Assembly: GCF_000473995.1 (NCBI RefSeq)
Contig: NC_022571.1
Coordinates: 4,309,416 to 4,373,415 of the forward strand
Reading direction: 5' to 3'
From: Clostridium saccharobutylicum DSM 13864
Lineage (GTDB): Bacteria; Bacillota; Clostridia; Clostridiales; Clostridiaceae
DNA length: 64,000 bases
Position 1 is the stretch's first letter; each line of letters starts with the position of its first letter. The notes below the pieces were generated by a model. It did no database searches and was not told the origin of the DNA. It was given only the letters and a program-made list of their open reading frames with translations. This document shows, one piece after another, positions 27,177 to 36,781 of this stretch. A program made the position numbers and the translations under genes.

Positions 27177-28462
27177 AAGGTCTCCTCCCCTAATATAAAT
27201 CTAGCAATTTCCTCTTTACTTGATGTTCTTATATCATCCGGAACATTTTGCCCTGTAGTTATAAAATTAATTGGTTTGTTAGCACTTTTAGATATATTAT
27301 ATAAAGATCCGTATACAGTTGTTTCATCTAATTTTGTAATTATAATATTATCATAACTCAATTCTGAATATCCATTCAAAATACTCATTATATCTTTATT
27401 TTTGGTAGTTGCACTTATTACCATACTTATATGCTGTGGATTTGCCTTTTGAACAAAAGCACGAAGCTCTGATATTTGCATTGTATTCTTACTACTTCTT
27501 CCAGTAGTATCAATAAGTACAACATCACAATCCTCCATAAATTCTATTGCATCTTCCATTTCCTTCATTGTAATAACAACTTTAAATGGAATATTCATTA
27601 TTTCTGCATAAGTCTTTAATTGTTCTATAGCTCCAATTCTATACGTATCTACTGTAATTAGTCCAACTTTCTTTTTTTCAACAAGCGCAAGTCTTCCTGC
27701 AAGCTTTGCTATAGTAGTTGTTTTTCCAACTCCTGTTGGACCTACTAACACAACACGACCATTCAATCTTTTTTTAGATACTAAGACGTTCCTTTCAAAA
27801 ATATCCCTTAACCTCTCAGTTTCATCTACTTCTTTACTAAACTCTTCATCAATTGATTTAATAATTTCATCATGAAATTTCTCATCAATATCTAGTTGGC
27901 TTAATTTTTCTTGTAAATAATTTATTGGATTTTCATCAACTGACGTATTTTGTATCACTTTATTTAAAAGACTCTTCAAATCACTTACTTCTTTATGTAC
28001 TGATTCAAAATCACGTTTATCACCTGATTGTTCCATATTATTTTCACTTTGGATAATACTTGTTTTATCATTAACGTGATTAATATTTTCCATATAATTT
28101 TCTTGGTACTTTGTGGCCTTAGGAGATTCCTTTTCTACATTGGCATTATGCTCTAAGATTCTATTATTTATAGTATCTTTTACATTCTCAACATCTTTTT
28201 TAATCCTAACTTCTGATTCCATTAACTTTTTAATATTTTCTAATGAATTTCTAAATTCTTGCTCGCTATTTAAAGTAGATTTTTCTTCTTCAAAATTTTC
28301 AACTGCTGCTGTTACTTCAATTACTTTTTTTGAAAACCAACCCTTAATTCCAGACTTTTTAACTTTTCTTTGACTTATTATGATAGCATCTTTTCCTAAT
28401 TCATATCTAATTCTTGTTAATGCTTCATTCATATTACTTACAAGATATCTTTTTATTACCAT
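27170..28462 (-). CDS. flhF: SRP-type GTPase FlhF
   Basis: 430 residues. A variable N-terminal B domain (1-about 160, basic and coiled), then N and G domains: GPTGVGKTTTIAKLAG (P-loop, about residues 241-256), VDTYRIGA, DTTGRS, TKLDE. It targets the first flagellar components to the membrane. The ATG directly follows the flhA stop. Third SRP-GTPase type beside Ffh and FtsY. Confidence 0.95.
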   Translation of the reverse strand: MVIKRYLVSNMNEALTRIRYELGKDAIIISQRKVKKSGIKGWFSKKVIEVTAAVENFEEEKSTLNSEQEFRNSLENIKKLMESEVRIKKDVENVKDTINNRILEHNANVEKESPKATKYQENYMENINHVNDKTSIIQSENNMEQSGDKRDFESVHKEVSDLKSLLNKVIQNTSVDENPINYLQEKLSQLDIDEKFHDEIIKSIDEEFSKEVDETERLRDIFERNVLVSKKRLNGRVVLVGPTGVGKTTTIAKLAGRLALVEKKKVGLITVDTYRIGAIEQLKTYAEIMNIPFKVVITMKEMEDAIEFMEDCDVVLIDTTGRSSKNTMQISELRAFVQKANPQHISMVISATTKNKDIMSILNGYSELSYDNIIITKLDETTVYGSLYNISKSANKPINFITTGQNVPDDIRTSSKEEIARFILGEETLC

Positions 28463-30529
28463 CTATAATCGCACAACTCCTTCACTATTAATTTGAACAT
28501 CATTTGGCACTTCATTCAATGAAATTACCATAACATGAGGAAATACCATTTCTATTAATTTTCTAAATACAGCTCTTATATTAGGTGATACCAAAATAAT
28601 TGGTTGATTATTATAAAAATAAACTGATTCCAAAGTTTCTTTTATACTTGTAAGTATTTTAGTAGTTGTATCAGGATCAACTGTTGGAAATGATCCTTGA
28701 ACTGATTTTTGGATATTATTTGCTATTATCTCTTCTACATTAGGGTCTAATGTGACTACTGTAATTTTTCTTTCCTCATCAATTACTTGATTACAAATCG
28801 TTCTCGCTAATGCAAATCTAACATATTCAGTTAAAACTTCTAGATCTCTTGTATTTCTGGCATTGTCCGCCAATGATTCCATTATAGTTACAATATCTTT
28901 AATAGGAACTTTCTCTCTCAATAGGTTTTGTAATACCTTTTGAAGCTCACCAATAGTTAACAAATCTGGTATAAGTTCTTCAACAACTGCACTGTATTTT
29001 TCTTTTGCATTTTCAACAATAAGCTGAACTTCCTGCCTTCCAAGTAATTCATAGGAATGAGTTTTTATTGTTTCAGTTAAATGTGTAACCATAACTGTTG
29101 TTGGGTCAACAACTGTCAATCCCTTAATTTCCGCTTCTTCTCTTTGATCTTTGTTTATCCAAATTGCAGGTAACCCAAAAGTTGGCTCTATTGTTTTTAT
29201 TCCTGGTATTTCTGAATTTTCTCCTGTTGGATCCATACATAATAACATACTTGGCATCAACTCTGATGAAACAACCATTGTACCCCTAATCTTTATTATA
29301 TATTCATTAGTTTTAAGTTGAAGATTATCCCTAATTCTTATTGGTTGAACCACAATTCCCATTTCTATAGCACATTGCCTTCTAACAGATGCAATTCTTT
29401 GAAGCAAATCCCCTCCAGATGCTTCATCAGCTAATGGTATAAGTCCATATCCAATTTCAACTTCCATTGATTCCACAGATATTAAATTCATAACATTTTC
29501 AGGTTCCTTACGTTCTGCTTGTATAATCTCTTCTTCTTCACTTACATACTCTTCTACTTGCTTAGCTGCTTCTTCCTTATAAAGCATATAAGTTAATACT
29601 CCAGTTGCTATAGAAGCTGTGAAAAATGCTAATTTAGGCATATTAGGTACAAGGCCTAGAAATAACATTATAGCACTAGCTACCCCAGTAGCTATAGGGA
29701 ATGCAGTTAATTGAGCTGTCATAGTTTTACCAAAATTGTCAGCACTTCCCGAACGAGTAACCAAAATACCAGAAGCTGTTGATATTAATAACGCTGGTAC
29801 TTGGCTTACAAGTCCATCACCAACAGACAATATAGCGTAAGTTCCAGCTGCATCCCCTACTGATAATCCTCTTTGAAGTACACCTATTACAATACCACCC
29901 AATATATTAATAACTGTAATTATAATAGCTGCCACTGCATCCCCTTTTACGAACTTAGACGCACCATCCATAGATCCATAAAAATCCGCTTCTGATTGAA
30001 GATCCTGTCTTCTTTTTCTTGCAGTAGCTTCATCTATCATACCCGAATTCAAGTCAGCATCGATACTCATTTGTTTACCTGGCATAGCATCAAGTGTAAA
30101 TCTTGCTGATACTTCTGCAACTCTTCCAGCACCATTAGTAATAACCATAAATTGAATTACAACTATAATTAAGAATATAATAATACCAACTACATAATTA
30201 CCACGTATAACAAAATTACCAAAAGCCGTAATAATATGACCTGCATCTCCTTCTGTTAATATTAATCTTGTTGACGATATATTAAGCCCCAATCTAAATA
30301 ATGTTGTAACTAACAGCAATGTAGGAAAAACTGAAAGTTGCAATACATTAGTTGTAAACATAGTTATCAGCATTATAATTATAGATATCGTTATATTCAA
30401 TGCTAAAAGTAAGTCTAGCAATATCTTCGGTAATGGTATTATTATCATAAGCACTATACCTATAACACCAAATGCTACTATTATATCTAAATTTTCTTTT
30501 ATATCTAGCTTTTTGCCACCAAGCACCAA
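28463..30529 (-). CDS. flhA: Flagellar type III export gate protein FlhA
   Basis: 688 residues. Eight N-terminal membrane helices with the FHIPEP-family signature (DAMPGKQMSIDADLNSGMI, about residues 145-163), then a cytoplasmic domain docking substrate-chaperone complexes. No ATG is available near the start; TTG (30529) or the next-codon GTG is used, with GAGAGGG about 10 bases upstream. Forms the nonameric export gate in the MS ring. A gap of 108 bases to the fliR-flhB gene holds a short TGCATAT inverted repeat. Confidence 0.96.
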   Translation of the reverse strand: MVLGGKKLDIKENLDIIVAFGVIGIVLMIIIPLPKILLDLLLALNITISIIIMLITMFTTNVLQLSVFPTLLLVTTLFRLGLNISSTRLILTEGDAGHIITAFGNFVIRGNYVVGIIIFLIIVVIQFMVITNGAGRVAEVSARFTLDAMPGKQMSIDADLNSGMIDEATARKRRQDLQSEADFYGSMDGASKFVKGDAVAAIIITVINILGGIVIGVLQRGLSVGDAAGTYAILSVGDGLVSQVPALLISTASGILVTRSGSADNFGKTMTAQLTAFPIATGVASAIMLFLGLVPNMPKLAFFTASIATGVLTYMLYKEEAAKQVEEYVSEEEEIIQAERKEPENVMNLISVESMEVEIGYGLIPLADEASGGDLLQRIASVRRQCAIEMGIVVQPIRIRDNLQLKTNEYIIKIRGTMVVSSELMPSMLLCMDPTGENSEIPGIKTIEPTFGLPAIWINKDQREEAEIKGLTVVDPTTVMVTHLTETIKTHSYELLGRQEVQLIVENAKEKYSAVVEELIPDLLTIGELQKVLQNLLREKVPIKDIVTIMESLADNARNTRDLEVLTEYVRFALARTICNQVIDEERKITVVTLDPNVEEIIANNIQKSVQGSFPTVDPDTTTKILTSIKETLESVYFYNNQPIILVSPNIRAVFRKLIEMVFPHVMVISLNEVPNDVQINSEGVVRL

Positions 30530-30637
30530 ATTTCACACATCCCTCTCTTCAATGCATAATATGCAATTTAAAAAAATCATACTGCATATTTTTATCATCT
30601 ATCAAAACTCATTAGTATTTTGCATATTTATTATTAA

Positions 30638-32479
30638 TTACTTTTTATTAAGCTTCATTACCACTGCTAAAATTTCAGCTACACCTTGATACAAATCTTG
30701 TGGTATATCTTCGTCTATTTCTACTCTTTCATACATCATTCTTGCTAGTGGCTTATTTTCAATAATAGGAACATCATGTTCCTTTGCTATCCCCTTTAAT
30801 TTAATGGCAACATAATCTGCCCCTTTTGCTACAACCTTTGGAGCTTCCATGTTCCCACCTTCTTCATATTTCAATGCAATCGCTAAATGCGTAGGATTAG
30901 TTATTACAACTGTAGCATCCGCAACATTTTGCATCATTCTTTTCATCCCAAGCTCTTTTTGCTTTTGCTTAATTTTGCCTTTTACTTGAGGATCTCCTTC
31001 TTGTTGTTTATATTCGTCTTTAATTTCTTGTTTTGTCATCTTCATATCTGAACCATGCATTTTATTTTGAAAAAAATAATCAACAGCTGCAATGATAACA
31101 AGAACTATACAAATCTGCTTAAAAATACCCAAAACTAAATTTCTAATCTCATTTGATAATGATGGTAAATATAAATTAGAAATTCCTAATATATTTTGAT
31201 AGTTCGACTTCACATATTTATAAGCGATTACTGATATTATTGTAACTATTATCAAATTTTTTCCTAAATCTACAAGACTTCTTTTTGAAAAAATATTTTT
31301 CATTCCTGATAATGGATTTAATTTTCCAAAGGAAGGTTTTAATGGTTCTGTTGTAAATAAAAATCTTGTTTGCATCAAGTTGGCTACAATTCCTCCAAAC
31401 ATTATTGGTAATGTAAAAGGTAATAGTAGTGCCCCTATTTTTAACACCACAGTCGTTGATATATTAAAAATTGTTACTTCATCAAAATTTTTTAACATTG
31501 GAAATTGAAGAAAATAAATAATTACGCTTTTAAATCCATCTGTTAACATTCCCCATAGCGTTGAAATAAGCATTGTACATATAATCATTGTAAGTGCAAC
31601 TCCAACTTCTTTACTTCTAGCAATTTGACCTTTTTTTCTTGATTCAGATTTTTTCTTTGGAGTTGCTTCTTCTGTTTTATCATCTCCAGCAAAAATTAAC
31701 ACCAATGGTGCTGCTGGCAATACATTAATTATTTCCCTGAAAATATTCGGCAAATTATATATTGCAGTACTTATTAATTTTAACATGACCGGCATTAGTA
31801 TTATATATGTAATAAGTCCCAGTAAATTTTTAATAGGCATTCCCAAAACCATAATCGGAATTGTTGGTACTGTTCTTCCAATTAATCCAAAACATACATC
31901 TGTTATAACAATTATTAATACCAATGGTATAGCCATCTTTATTCCTAAAGTGAAATAATTAAATATTGTTTGCATTACTCCCATCATAGTTTCTTGATAC
32001 ACTATCGTTTTTCCAATCGGTACTATCTTTACACTTTCAGCTATCATATTTATAATTACATGATGACCATCTACTAGAAAGAAAAATGCCATTGAAAGAA
32101 AATATGATAAATTTCCAAGCAATGTTGTTGTAGTTTTACTTGTTGGATCTAATATAGTAACCATTGAGAATCCAGCATGAATATCCATCCATGACCCTGC
32201 AAGCCTTGCAATTTCAAAAACTAAATTTGTTATGTATCCCAAAATTAATCCAGTCATAATTTCACTTATTGAATAAAATAATAATAAATAATTGTTGTTT
32301 ATGTTTCCTATTGTGGAATAATCTATTCCCGATATAATTCCAAATGAAAGTATTAACGAAAATGCACCTTTTAAAATTTGTGGTGTTCCACTTGGAAATA
32401 ATATTTCAACAGCAAAAAAATATGCTGTTATTCTTAAACTTATTAAAAATAAGGAAAGAAAGTAGGCTACATCTATCAA
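30638..32479 (-). CDS. fliR-flhB: Fused flagellar export protein FliR-FlhB
   Basis: 613 residues in one uninterrupted frame. Residues 1-about 262 are FliR (membrane helices, EILFPSGTPQILKG), then the FlhB N-terminus (DKTEEATPKKKSESRKKGQI, from about 267), four further helices, and the FlhB cytoplasmic domain with its self-cleavage site NPTH (528-531). FlhB switches export from hook to filament substrates after NPTH cleavage. Fusion of the two is known in several clostridia and holds a 1:1 ratio; the frame here is clean, so an assembly error is unlikely. Confidence 0.95.
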   Translation of the reverse strand: MIDVAYFLSLFLISLRITAYFFAVEILFPSGTPQILKGAFSLILSFGIISGIDYSTIGNINNNYLLLFYSISEIMTGLILGYITNLVFEIARLAGSWMDIHAGFSMVTILDPTSKTTTTLLGNLSYFLSMAFFFLVDGHHVIINMIAESVKIVPIGKTIVYQETMMGVMQTIFNYFTLGIKMAIPLVLIIVITDVCFGLIGRTVPTIPIMVLGMPIKNLLGLITYIILMPVMLKLISTAIYNLPNIFREIINVLPAAPLVLIFAGDDKTEEATPKKKSESRKKGQIARSKEVGVALTMIICTMLISTLWGMLTDGFKSVIIYFLQFPMLKNFDEVTIFNISTTVVLKIGALLLPFTLPIMFGGIVANLMQTRFLFTTEPLKPSFGKLNPLSGMKNIFSKRSLVDLGKNLIIVTIISVIAYKYVKSNYQNILGISNLYLPSLSNEIRNLVLGIFKQICIVLVIIAAVDYFFQNKMHGSDMKMTKQEIKDEYKQQEGDPQVKGKIKQKQKELGMKRMMQNVADATVVITNPTHLAIALKYEEGGNMEAPKVVAKGADYVAIKLKGIAKEHDVPIIENKPLARMMYERVEIDEDIPQDLYQGVAEILAVVMKLNKK

Positions 32480-32493
32480 TCTGTGCTACCTCC

Positions 32494-32763
32494 TTATGTA
32501 GTAATCCTAGCAATCAAATCAAATATTCTTGTTGTAAAAGACATAACCGTTTGAAGCATCCAGCTTCCTAAGAATATTCCAACAACTGCTGCTGCGATTA
32601 ATTTAGGAAGAAAAGTTAAAGTTTGCTCTTGAATTTGAGTCGTTGCTTGTAGAATACTTATAACTAATCCTAATACAAGCACCACTATTAATATTGGAGC
32701 TGATACCTTTGCCGCTGTTACTATTGTATCTTTAACAACTTCACTAAGCATTACTTGTGTCAT
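32494..32763 (-). CDS. fliQ: Flagellar export protein FliQ
   Basis: 89 residues, two membrane helices (APILIVVLVLGLVISILQAT and a second ending in SWMLQTVMSF), with the family motif QIQEQTLTFLPK between. Part of the helical FliPQR export gate. 11 bases after fliP. Confidence 0.95.
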   Translation of the reverse strand: MTQVMLSEVVKDTIVTAAKVSAPILIVVLVLGLVISILQATTQIQEQTLTFLPKLIAAAVVGIFLGSWMLQTVMSFTTRIFDLIARITT

Positions 32764-32774
32764 AACCTCTCACC

Positions 32775-33554
32775 TCACATAAAACTCTGTATCAGAGATT
32801 TCACTAATAGATACCATCCATCAACCATTACAAATAAAATTAATTTAAAAGGCAATGATACCATCGTTGGCGGTAACATAAACATCCCCATAGCCATTAA
32901 TACACTTGATACTACCATATCAATTACTAAAAATGGCAGATAAATTAAGAACCCTATCTGGAATGCTGTCTTCAATTCGCTTATGGCGAATGCTGGAATC
33001 AAGCTTGTAAATGGAACATTTTCTTTAGTTAAATTTTGTTGATCGACCTTATTTATATCAATAAATAATTGTAAATCCTTTTCTCGTGTTTGCTTTAACA
33101 AAAATTCCTTTAGAGGCTTTGATGCTTCATCAATTGCTTGTTCTTGGGTTATTGAATTTTGTAAATATGGTTGAATAGCTTTAGTATTCATTTCACTATA
33201 AACAGGATTCATAATAAACAATGTTAAAAATATAGCTAGTCCTGTTAAAATCTGATTAGGAACAGCTTGTTGTACTCCCATTGCACTTTTAAGAAATGAA
33301 AATACAACAACAATTCTTGTAAAACTTGTTGCCATTATCACTATTGATGGCAATAATGATAAAATTGTAAAAAATATTAATATTTTAATGTTTGATACAT
33401 AGTCTTGTGGTGTTCCACTTCCATCTCCAACAGATATGTTTAAATTAGGTAAATTTGTGCTACTCGGAGCAGCATATGCATTTACAGTGCAAAACATAAT
33501 AATCCCAAAAGTCATCATGAGTGTAAACATTATTGTTTTTTTATTATTTTTCAT
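32775..33554 (-). CDS. fliP: Flagellar export protein FliP
   Basis: 259 residues with a cleavable signal peptide (about 1-28), four membrane helices and the FliP signatures SFTRIVVVFSFLKSAMGVQQ and MGMFMLPP. Core of the FliP5 export pore. Overlaps fliO by 11 bases. Confidence 0.96.
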   Translation of the reverse strand: MKNNKKTIMFTLMMTFGIIMFCTVNAYAAPSSTNLPNLNISVGDGSGTPQDYVSNIKILIFFTILSLLPSIVIMATSFTRIVVVFSFLKSAMGVQQAVPNQILTGLAIFLTLFIMNPVYSEMNTKAIQPYLQNSITQEQAIDEASKPLKEFLLKQTREKDLQLFIDINKVDQQNLTKENVPFTSLIPAFAISELKTAFQIGFLIYLPFLVIDMVVSSVLMAMGMFMLPPTMVSLPFKLILFVMVDGWYLLVKSLIQSFM

Positions 33555-33942
33555 GCTTCTCTTCCTTTGATCTTGTATTCTTAACTATATTAGAATAAAT
33601 CTTTTTTATCTTTGAAATTAATTCATAATAGTTTTGAGTCATCTCTTGAGTAGTTTTCTTTTTTTCTTCTTCAATATTATTAATTTCATCTTCTGACAAT
33701 TCTGACAACTTTTCCATATGGCCTGCACCAGTAGTCATTACATATCCCTTTTTCCCAATCTTAACTGTTATTATAGAATTTTCTTTTGTCACTTGTACTC
33801 GTTCTATAACTTTAACATACTTGTTATTATTAATATCATTGATTTTACTTCCAAAAACTCTAAATGTTAAAAACATTAAACCTAAAGTTATACCTAAAGC
33901 TACGATTAATTGCACACATATTTTAAAAAATTCTAAATTCAT
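33544..33942 (-). CDS. fliO: Flagellar biosynthesis protein FliO/FliZ
   Basis: 132 residues: one N-terminal membrane helix (LIVALGITLGLMFLTFRVFG), then a FliO domain (VIERVQVTKENSIITVKIGK) and a charged tail. In this family it assists FliP assembly. Position between fliL and fliP supports the call; FliO sequences are weakly conserved. Confidence 0.85.
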   Translation of the reverse strand: MNLEFFKICVQLIVALGITLGLMFLTFRVFGSKINDINNNKYVKVIERVQVTKENSIITVKIGKKGYVMTTGAGHMEKLSELSEDEINNIEEEKKKTTQEMTQNYYELISKIKKIYSNIVKNTRSKEEKHEK

Positions 33943-33952
33943 TCTCTCATCC

Positions 33953-34441
33953 TTACTGAATTATCATACTTTTGAATCTAATATCTGAAATCTTACCTTT
34001 TGTTAAATCTTTATTAATAGCATCAATTAATGATTTTTTTATAGCCTCTCTGTTTGCAACATTATTTATATAGTCAGCTTTTTGACTTTTTAGGTAAAAA
34101 ATAATATCATCTCTTACAACAACTTGATTAGCTGTCAATTCTTCTTTTAGCTTTGATTTTGTTTTGTCATAACCTATAGCTATTTCTCCTTTAAAATATC
34201 TTTTTCCACCTTCATCACCCAAATTAACTGTAAACTCAGTTAAGTCCATATATTCATTTTCTACAACAACTTCCTGTGCTTCTACTGTTGATTTATTTTT
34301 CATGAATAGATATGCTCCACCAAATGTTGCTGCCCCTAATACTAATAATCCTAAAATAAATAAGACTATCATGATTCCTTTATTGCTTTTTTGTACTACT
34401 TCTTCATTCTCATTTTTTTCTTTTTTTTCCTTTTTAGCCAT
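33953..34441 (-). CDS. fliL: Flagellar basal-body-associated protein FliL
   Basis: 162 residues: Lys/Glu-rich cytoplasmic start, one membrane helix (GIMIVLFILGLLVLGAATFG), then an extracytoplasmic FliL domain (YMDLTEFTVNLGDEGGKRYF, ending in DIRFKSMIIQ). It surrounds and stabilises the stator. 75 bases after flbD. Confidence 0.92.
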   Translation of the reverse strand: MAKKEKKEKNENEEVVQKSNKGIMIVLFILGLLVLGAATFGGAYLFMKNKSTVEAQEVVVENEYMDLTEFTVNLGDEGGKRYFKGEIAIGYDKTKSKLKEELTANQVVVRDDIIFYLKSQKADYINNVANREAIKKSLIDAINKDLTKGKISDIRFKSMIIQ

Positions 34442-34516
34442 TATTATTCCTCCTAATTCTTTGAAACAGAAACTTTTTAACTATTATCATTTAGACCTGC
34501 ACTAATTTAAAACATT

Positions 34517-34708
34517 CTAAATGTCATATGTGAAAATTTTGTGTTTATATTCTAAAACAGAATTTCTTACATCTTCTATACTCTCTAAAACTATATATTT
34601 TTTTCCATTTGTTAATGTAATTATTGTTTCAGGCATTTCTTCAATTTTTTCAATATGATCTGCATTAAGCATGAATCTTTTCTTGTCCATCCCTGTTACC
34701 CTTATCAT
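34517..34708 (-). CDS. swrD: FlbD/SwrD-family flagellar protein
   Basis: 63 residues from the ATG at 34708 behind GGTGAGGATTTT; 14 upstream codons in frame lack a ribosome site. MIRVTGMDKKRFMLNADHIE and MPETIITLTNGKKYIVLES are family signatures. In Bacillus SwrD raises flagellar power by supporting MotAB. Here motA/B do not follow it. Confidence 0.9.
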   Translation of the reverse strand: MIRVTGMDKKRFMLNADHIEKIEEMPETIITLTNGKKYIVLESIEDVRNSVLEYKHKIFTYDI

Positions 34709-34769
34709 AAAATCCTCACCCTTTCTTATTTCAAAGTCAACCATATACACTTAAAAACATATATATAAT

Positions 34770-34795
34770 CAACTCGTATTTTTTGTATGTGCCAG
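34770..34795. repeat. Single end of a TTTAGGCAC-family element
   Basis: CTCGTATTTTTTGTATGTGCC matches the right end of the family; the left end is missing. First item in the 510-base non-coding gap 34709-35219. Confidence 0.35.
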
Positions 34796-34807
34796 TAAAA
34801 TATACAA

Positions 34808-34903
34808 TGTACAGGTCACAATGCGCAACTTAGGATAACTAATTTTTTATAAAATTATATATTATAATTTTTAAATTAGTTGTGCATTCTGCATTATGCA
34901 TTG
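34808..34903. repeat. Degenerate inverted repeat, CAATGCACAA type
   Basis: CAATGCGCAACT ... AACTAATTT on the left, and on the right, read in reverse, CAATGCATAATG ... CACAACTAATTT. A diverged relative of the element at 35107, in the gap between flgE and flbD. Confidence 0.45.
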
Positions 34904-35106
34904 AAAATTTTTATTAACACTTCCATTAATTAAAAATTTAAATAACGCTCTTTAATATATAAATTCTAAAAATATTTTTCATCAAACTTAAACTTCTACT
35001 TTTATAAATATTCAATTAGTAATCTTACTAATTATAAATTTTGTTAATTAAAACTTATATATAATTATAAAGTCATTTTAAAAATAACAAAGATAATTAT
35101 TTTAAT

Positions 35107-35200
35107 CAATGCACAATTGGTGGGGAAAATTCCAATTATACTTCGAACAACAATATTACATAAACTTGTACAGAAATTTTCCTTCCTTAATTGTGCATTG
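35107..35200. repeat. Inverted-repeat element with CAATGCACAATT ends (94 bp)
   Basis: CAATGCACAATT (35107-35118) is exactly inverted at 35189-35200; a second arm pair, GGAAAATT/AATTTTCC, lies inside. No ORF. It ends 20 bases behind the flgE stop and could also weaken read-through. Confidence 0.65.
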
Positions 35201-35219
35201 TAAAACCTTAAGTTTAAAA

Positions 35220-36218
35220 TTATCTTATCAAGCCAGTAATAGTTTGTAAAATTTCATCTCCTGTTGTTACCATTTTTGATGAAGCCTGAAAACTTCTGCT
35301 TGCTGTTATCATATCTGTAAATTGTTCTGTTAAATCTACATTTGATCCTTCAAGCGCTCCTTGAACTAAATCTCCAAACCCTGAACTATTACTATTAGTT
35401 GTTACGCCCTTAGCACTTTTTATTATTGGACTTCCTGAGTTAGAAGAAACCTGTAGTAAATTTCCACCAATTCCTGTTAACCCTTCTGGATTTTTAAAAC
35501 TCGCCAAAGCCACTTGTCCTATAGCAGTTCTACTACCACTTCCAAGTACTGCTGTAATTACTCCATCTTTTCCTATTTCAAATTTTTTAATTGGGTCTTT
35601 TGTTGATCCGTTCATCACCGAATCAGGTATTGCTAATGGTTGTAATTTAGCGTTATCGAACTTTGCTGTATCCGCATCCACATAAGTTGCATCTAATGCT
35701 CCTTTAGAATTAATCTTCAACGCATTTGTTGCATAATATCCCATAACCCTATATCCATCAGCCGTTAAAAGATTTCCGTCTTTATCCAGTGTTAAATTCC
35801 CATCTCTTGTATATAATGTATCCTCCATAGTTCCACTAGTAATACCACTTGTATTACCTGCTGAATCTGTACCTACATTAATTAAACCAGTTAATGCACC
35901 TTTTCCTACAACCAAATATCCATCACCATCAACACATACATCAAGTGTTCTTCCTGTTGATAATGCATTACCTTGACCCATTACTTTATTAATACTTGAC
36001 AATTTTGCTCCAAGCCCTATTTGTTTAGCATTAGTTCCACCTTTTGTTGCTGTAGGCGCTGTTGCTTCTGCTGAATTTTGATATAACATATCAGTAAATT
36101 CTGCTCTTGAAGATTTAAATCCTGTAGTACCTACATTGGCTATATTATTACCAATTACATCCAACTTTGTTTGATTAACTTTCATTCCGCTTATTCCAGA
36201 ATACATACATCTTAACAT
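35220..36218 (-). CDS. flgE: Flagellar hook protein FlgE
   Basis: 332 residues from the ATG at 36218 behind GGAGGAATTTAT; 29 upstream in-frame codons lack a ribosome site. It starts MLRCMYSGISGMKVNQTKLD and VIGNNIANVGTTGFKSSRAE, and ends EGSNVDLTEQFTDMITASRS, the hook/rod helices. D1 has DGDGYLVVGKG. Position after fliK, flgD and the TIGR02530 gene marks it as the hook subunit, though it is short for a FlgE. Confidence 0.88.
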   Translation of the reverse strand: MLRCMYSGISGMKVNQTKLDVIGNNIANVGTTGFKSSRAEFTDMLYQNSAEATAPTATKGGTNAKQIGLGAKLSSINKVMGQGNALSTGRTLDVCVDGDGYLVVGKGALTGLINVGTDSAGNTSGITSGTMEDTLYTRDGNLTLDKDGNLLTADGYRVMGYYATNALKINSKGALDATYVDADTAKFDNAKLQPLAIPDSVMNGSTKDPIKKFEIGKDGVITAVLGSGSRTAIGQVALASFKNPEGLTGIGGNLLQVSSNSGSPIIKSAKGVTTNSNSSGFGDLVQGALEGSNVDLTEQFTDMITASRSFQASSKMVTTGDEILQTITGLIR

Positions 36219-36289
36219 ATAAATTCCTCCATACCATAATTTATTTAACTTGTTTCTGTCATTCCACAAGTTTTGGCCCCGATTTATAT

Positions 36290-36339
36290 AGTTAATAGTT
36301 AACAATTGAAAATTAACATTTTGTAACTAACTATTAACT
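36290..36339. repeat. Short inverted repeat inside the flagellar operon
   Basis: AGTTAATAGTTA (36290-36301) is exactly inverted at 36328-36339 with a 26-base loop. It lies in the leader between TIGR02530 and flgE. It has no T-run, so it is more likely a repeat or an mRNA processing hairpin than a terminator. Confidence 0.5.
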
Positions 36340-36353
36340 GATTCTCGTCCAGC

Positions 36354-36746
36354 CTATAATATTACTACACTATCTACATTTGTAAATATATTATCTTTTG
36401 CTCTATTTTTATCAACGGCTGTTATTAACGTCTTGTTTTTAACACTTGCTACCAATGCAATATCTTTATATAACATGACAGTATTTTTAGAGTTCTTATC
36501 TTCCGCCATTTTAAATCCTTTTTCTATCTGTCTCATATCTTCTTCTGTAAAATTAATTTGATTAAGCCTTAAAGCAGCATGCTTAGATACAATAAAACCA
36601 TTATGCTTATATGTAACTTCATTTAATATATCTTTAAAACTTTTCTTATCCTGTGTATTTTTAGTACTTATGTTCTTAGATAAATTCTCATTTGGTACAA
36701 TATTTCCTACAGAATAAGCTCGTCCATTAACAATTCTATAACTCAT
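36354..36746 (-). CDS. Flagellar operon protein, TIGR02530 family
   Basis: 130 residues. The core FKDILNEV, GFIVSKHAALRLNQINFTEE and NTVMLYKDIALVASVKNKTLITAVD matches the small protein found between flgD and flgE in Gram-positive flagellar operons. No signal peptide. Its role is not established; position suggests hook assembly. Confidence 0.85.
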   Translation of the reverse strand: MSYRIVNGRAYSVGNIVPNENLSKNISTKNTQDKKSFKDILNEVTYKHNGFIVSKHAALRLNQINFTEEDMRQIEKGFKMAEDKNSKNTVMLYKDIALVASVKNKTLITAVDKNRAKDNIFTNVDSVVIL

Positions 36747-36781
36747 TAAAACATCCTAAATAATATTTATGTATTAAAGTC

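Noticed and set aside
30638..32479. FliR-FlhB fusion as an assembly or frameshift artefact
   Set aside because: Both halves are complete with all motifs in a single open frame, and such fusions are known in clostridia.
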